From Thioalkalivibrio sp. ALJT (GTDB taxonomy: Bacteria > Pseudomonadota > Gammaproteobacteria > Ectothiorhodospirales > Ectothiorhodospiraceae), in assembly GCF_000381825.1 (NCBI RefSeq), contig NZ_KB907123.1:272021-336020 (forward strand): 64,000 nucleotides of DNA, written 5' to 3'. The translations under genes and the position numbers were made by a program. Every line of letters starts with the position of its first letter. Position 1 is the first letter of the stretch. The notes under the pieces are model-generated. The model made no database searches. It was not told the DNA's origin and saw nothing but the letters and a program-made list of their open reading frames with translations. Positions 62,175 through 64,000 of the stretch are shown here, one piece after another.

Positions 62175-62975
62175 TCAAGGTTCGCAGGGCGTGTGTTCGC
62201 GGATGATGGTACGCCCGTTGGGCCCGTCCAGGATCGCGCAGTGAAAATAATCGCGGCCGGCGATGCGGACAACCAGTTGCAGCCGGAAGTACCGAATCTC
62301 CGGGGCCTCCTCGGTGGCCTGATTCTGCCCGGCGGCCTGGACCGGGTCCGGGGCCTGGTCCAGATCGATTGCGTTGTCCGTGCCTGGTCGGGCCACCACA
62401 TAGGGCGCCAGGGCCCACCAGAGGTCCTGACTGAAACCGTGGACCTGAAGCAGTTCCGATGCCAGCCACATGGGCCGGTTGCCACTCAGCCGTGGCGGTT
62501 CCAGCCCCCGGTAGATCGGGTCGTCCGTCTCCGGATTCAGCCAGTCGTGCACGGCGACGGCCAGGCGCCGGGCGTTGCCCGTCGCTGCCTCGCTCTCACG
62601 GATGGCATGCTCGATCAGGCCGGCGAAGGCCTCCAGCGGGGGATCGTCAGGCCGCGCGAGGCTGTTGATGTTGAAGCGGCAATGCAGGTTCTCCAGGCGA
62701 GCCTGGACGCCAACACCTTCAACTTCCAGCGGGATCGTGGGCGAGCTGCAACCCTCCCATGGCAGATTGTCGTAGCTGTCCAGGTTTTCCAGCATGTGGA
62801 GCGCGACGGTTTCGCCGGCCCGGGTCAGGCGTCTGGCCTGGTCCTGGTCCTGAATGGTCGCCGCGCGGAACACCTGCTGGTGGTCGCGCATGGCCATGGT
62901 GACGGCCGTCACGCTGGCGATTGCAACCACCAGCAGTGCCGTGATCAGGGCGGCACCCGATGCGTCGCGCCTCAC
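62175..62975 (-). CDS. gspK: type II secretion minor pseudopilin GspK
   Basis: A 266-residue GspK. The prepilin helix SGAALITALLVVAIASVTAV lacks Glu5, as expected for GspK, and the large alpha domain includes NLHCRFNINSLARPD and VHDWLNPETDD. It caps the pseudopilus tip with GspI and GspJ. It overlaps gspJ by 4 bp. Confidence 0.93.
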   Translation of the reverse strand: MRRDASGAALITALLVVAIASVTAVTMAMRDHQQVFRAATIQDQDQARRLTRAGETVALHMLENLDSYDNLPWEGCSSPTIPLEVEGVGVQARLENLHCRFNINSLARPDDPPLEAFAGLIEHAIRESEAATGNARRLAVAVHDWLNPETDDPIYRGLEPPRLSGNRPMWLASELLQVHGFSQDLWWALAPYVVARPGTDNAIDLDQAPDPVQAAGQNQATEEAPEIRYFRLQLVVRIAGRDYFHCAILDGPNGRTIIREHTPCEP

Positions 62976-63625
62976 TGGCCCCCCGTCAGCGCGATACGCC
63001 GTTCGACGGGGCCCAGCCCCGGGATAATCAGGTGCACAACGACCTGGGCCGGACGTCGTTCGCCGGCGTCCAGTGGCGGCCAGCTATCCGTGATCTCCCG
63101 GGTGCGACCGTCGACAAAATCGAAGCGGATTTGCAGCGCCTGAGCCTCATCCCGGGCGTCCGGGTCACCTGGCAGAAACAGCCGCACCTGCTCGGATTCC
63201 GCCAGCGCGCCGTCCAGCACTGGCCAGGTGACCCGTTCCAGCCCACGTTCCGAGACCCGCCAGGCGACCCGTGCGAGGCGGTCATGTTCTCCGTGTCCCG
63301 CCCGCACCAGCTCCAGTTGTTCCGGGTCCGTGACGGGGCTGTAACGCAGGGCTGGCAGACGGTCCCCGAATCCATCCCGGGGGCGTAGCGCGATGCTGTG
63401 GCGCAGGTCGCGTTCCAGTACGGCCAGGGCAACCTGGAGCTCCGTCAGGCGCTGGCTTTGTGCCTGTGTGGCGTGGTCGGCGACCAGCACCGCGCGCAGC
63501 CCACCAATGGCCAGCACCCCCACGGTGGCGAATACCGCCACCGCGACCAGCAGCTCCAGCAGGGTAAAACCGCGGGCCGGGCGGATCGCGAGCACGTCAT
63601 GGATCGGGCGCTCAGGGCAGCGCAT
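62972..63625 (-). CDS. gspJ: type II secretion minor pseudopilin GspJ
   Basis: A 217-residue GspJ, with prepilin motif ARGFTLLELLVAVAVFATVG and then LAVLERDLRHSIALRPRDGFGD. The ATG at 63625 gives an 18-residue leader and overlaps gspI by 14 bp; a GTG ten codons on is another option. Confidence 0.92.
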   Translation of the reverse strand: MRCPERPIHDVLAIRPARGFTLLELLVAVAVFATVGVLAIGGLRAVLVADHATQAQSQRLTELQVALAVLERDLRHSIALRPRDGFGDRLPALRYSPVTDPEQLELVRAGHGEHDRLARVAWRVSERGLERVTWPVLDGALAESEQVRLFLPGDPDARDEAQALQIRFDFVDGRTREITDSWPPLDAGERRPAQVVVHLIIPGLGPVERRIALTGGQ

Positions 63626-64000
63626 AGCCGACCGCCTGGGCGAGGGGGTGGTCGGGGTCACCGTCCAGTGGCCAGACCCGGACCTCGATGCGGCGCACGG
63701 CCGGCAGCGGGAGCGGGGCGTCGATGACGGTATCAGTGATCTCGACGCGGGCATCCCACTCCCGGTTGGCGAGGTGCGAACGAATGCGCTCGGTACCGGG
63801 CTCGACCTGGCGCAGCCCGGCCTCGTAGTCCGCGATCAGGTTGCTGGCCACCCAGCCGGCCAGCGTGCGTTCCTGCAGGTACGCAGTATTGCGGGCGTGC
63901 TCACTGCCCGCCTTGATGAGGGCGCCGAGGGCGACCCCCAGCACGACCAGGGCAATCAGCACCTCAAGCAGGGTGAATCCGCGTGCAGCGGCAGGCGTTG
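63612..64000 (-). CDS. gspI: type II secretion minor pseudopilin GspI (5' end outside window)
   Basis: The 3' 129 codons of gspI. The prepilin motif ARGFTLLEVLIALVVLGVAL lies within the last 40 bp of the window; no start codon is visible before the edge. Further on AYLQERTLAGWVASNLIADY is the GspI pattern. It is the first visible gene of the gspIJKLMN run; the earlier gsp genes lie outside. Confidence 0.92.
   Translation of the reverse strand, partial: TPAAARGFTLLEVLIALVVLGVALGALIKAGSEHARNTAYLQERTLAGWVASNLIADYEAGLRQVEPGTERIRSHLANREWDARVEITDTVIDAPLPLPAVRRIEVRVWPLDGDPDHPLAQAVGYALP

Overview
The window is high-GC chromosomal DNA of a gammaproteobacterium. The combination of a flavocytochrome c sulfide dehydrogenase pair (fccAB), a TorF-type porin with glnK-amtB, type IV pilus minor pilins with PilY1, a type II secretion operon and a three-gene proton-translocating transhydrogenase suggests a sulfur-oxidising member of the Ectothiorhodospiraceae such as Thioalkalivibrio. 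That placement is inferred from gene content, not from a marker gene. No rRNA, tRNA, CRISPR array, integrase or transposase was found. Most of the window is ordinary core genome, with a mobile-DNA-rich stretch at about 12.4-29 kb and a smaller one at 58.3-58.9 kb.

Layout. 0.1-1.9 kb: an amidoligase and glutamine-amidotransferase pair. 2.0-5.1 kb: folB, then a nitrogen-regulated block (two NtrC-type sites, a sigma-54 promoter, TorF porin, glnK, amtB). 5.4-6.8 kb: fetAB-like metal exporter. 6.9-10.1 kb: divergent polyamine genes speE and speA, then ycgL. 10.4-12.3 kb: typA. 12.4-13.1 kb: vapBC. 13.3-14.5 kb: a PEP-CTERM-like surface protein and a small Ash/Icd-like ORF. 14.8-22.1 kb: minor pilin operon (two FimT-like genes, pilV, pilW, pilX, pilY1, pilE) on the minus strand. 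22.4-23.3 kb: SUMF1-like protein. 23.4-24.9 kb: broken higB with intact higA, then yefM-yoeB. 25.1-32.9 kb: thiol-redox proteins, nadA, a DUF433/DUF5615 pair whose toxin gene is broken, small hypothetical genes, fpr, a hydrolase and a YdcH-like protein. 33.2-34.8 kb: fccAB. 35.0-38.7 kb: PilZ protein, two DUF proteins, PepSY protein and a PhoPQ-like two-component system. 38.8-48.7 kb: dadA, hrpA, SPOR protein, argS, priA. 49.1-51.9 kb: pnt genes. 52.2-55.7 kb: HNH nuclease, hemH, CinA-like protein, 2OG-Fe(II) oxygenase. 55.7-58.1 kb: two tandem paralogous secreted heptad-repeat proteins of unknown function. 58.8-64 kb: BamD-like lipoprotein and gspN, M, L, K, J, I (gspI runs off the edge).

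The most notable feature is a family of 270-340 bp non-coding elements with about 29 bp terminal inverted repeats and two internal hairpin arms (MITE-like), with five copies in two terminal-repeat subfamilies. Two copies sit inside toxin genes (higB at 23.5-24.0 kb, the DUF5615 nuclease at 27.7-28.3 kb) while the partner antitoxin genes stay intact. A third lies beside a remnant of an S8 peptidase gene and a duplicated 3' end of the neighbouring lipoprotein gene. In two places the flank of the element supplies the stop codon of the adjacent gene. The second candidate for something undescribed is the pair of secreted proteins built on near-perfect Met-Ala-Asp heptads.
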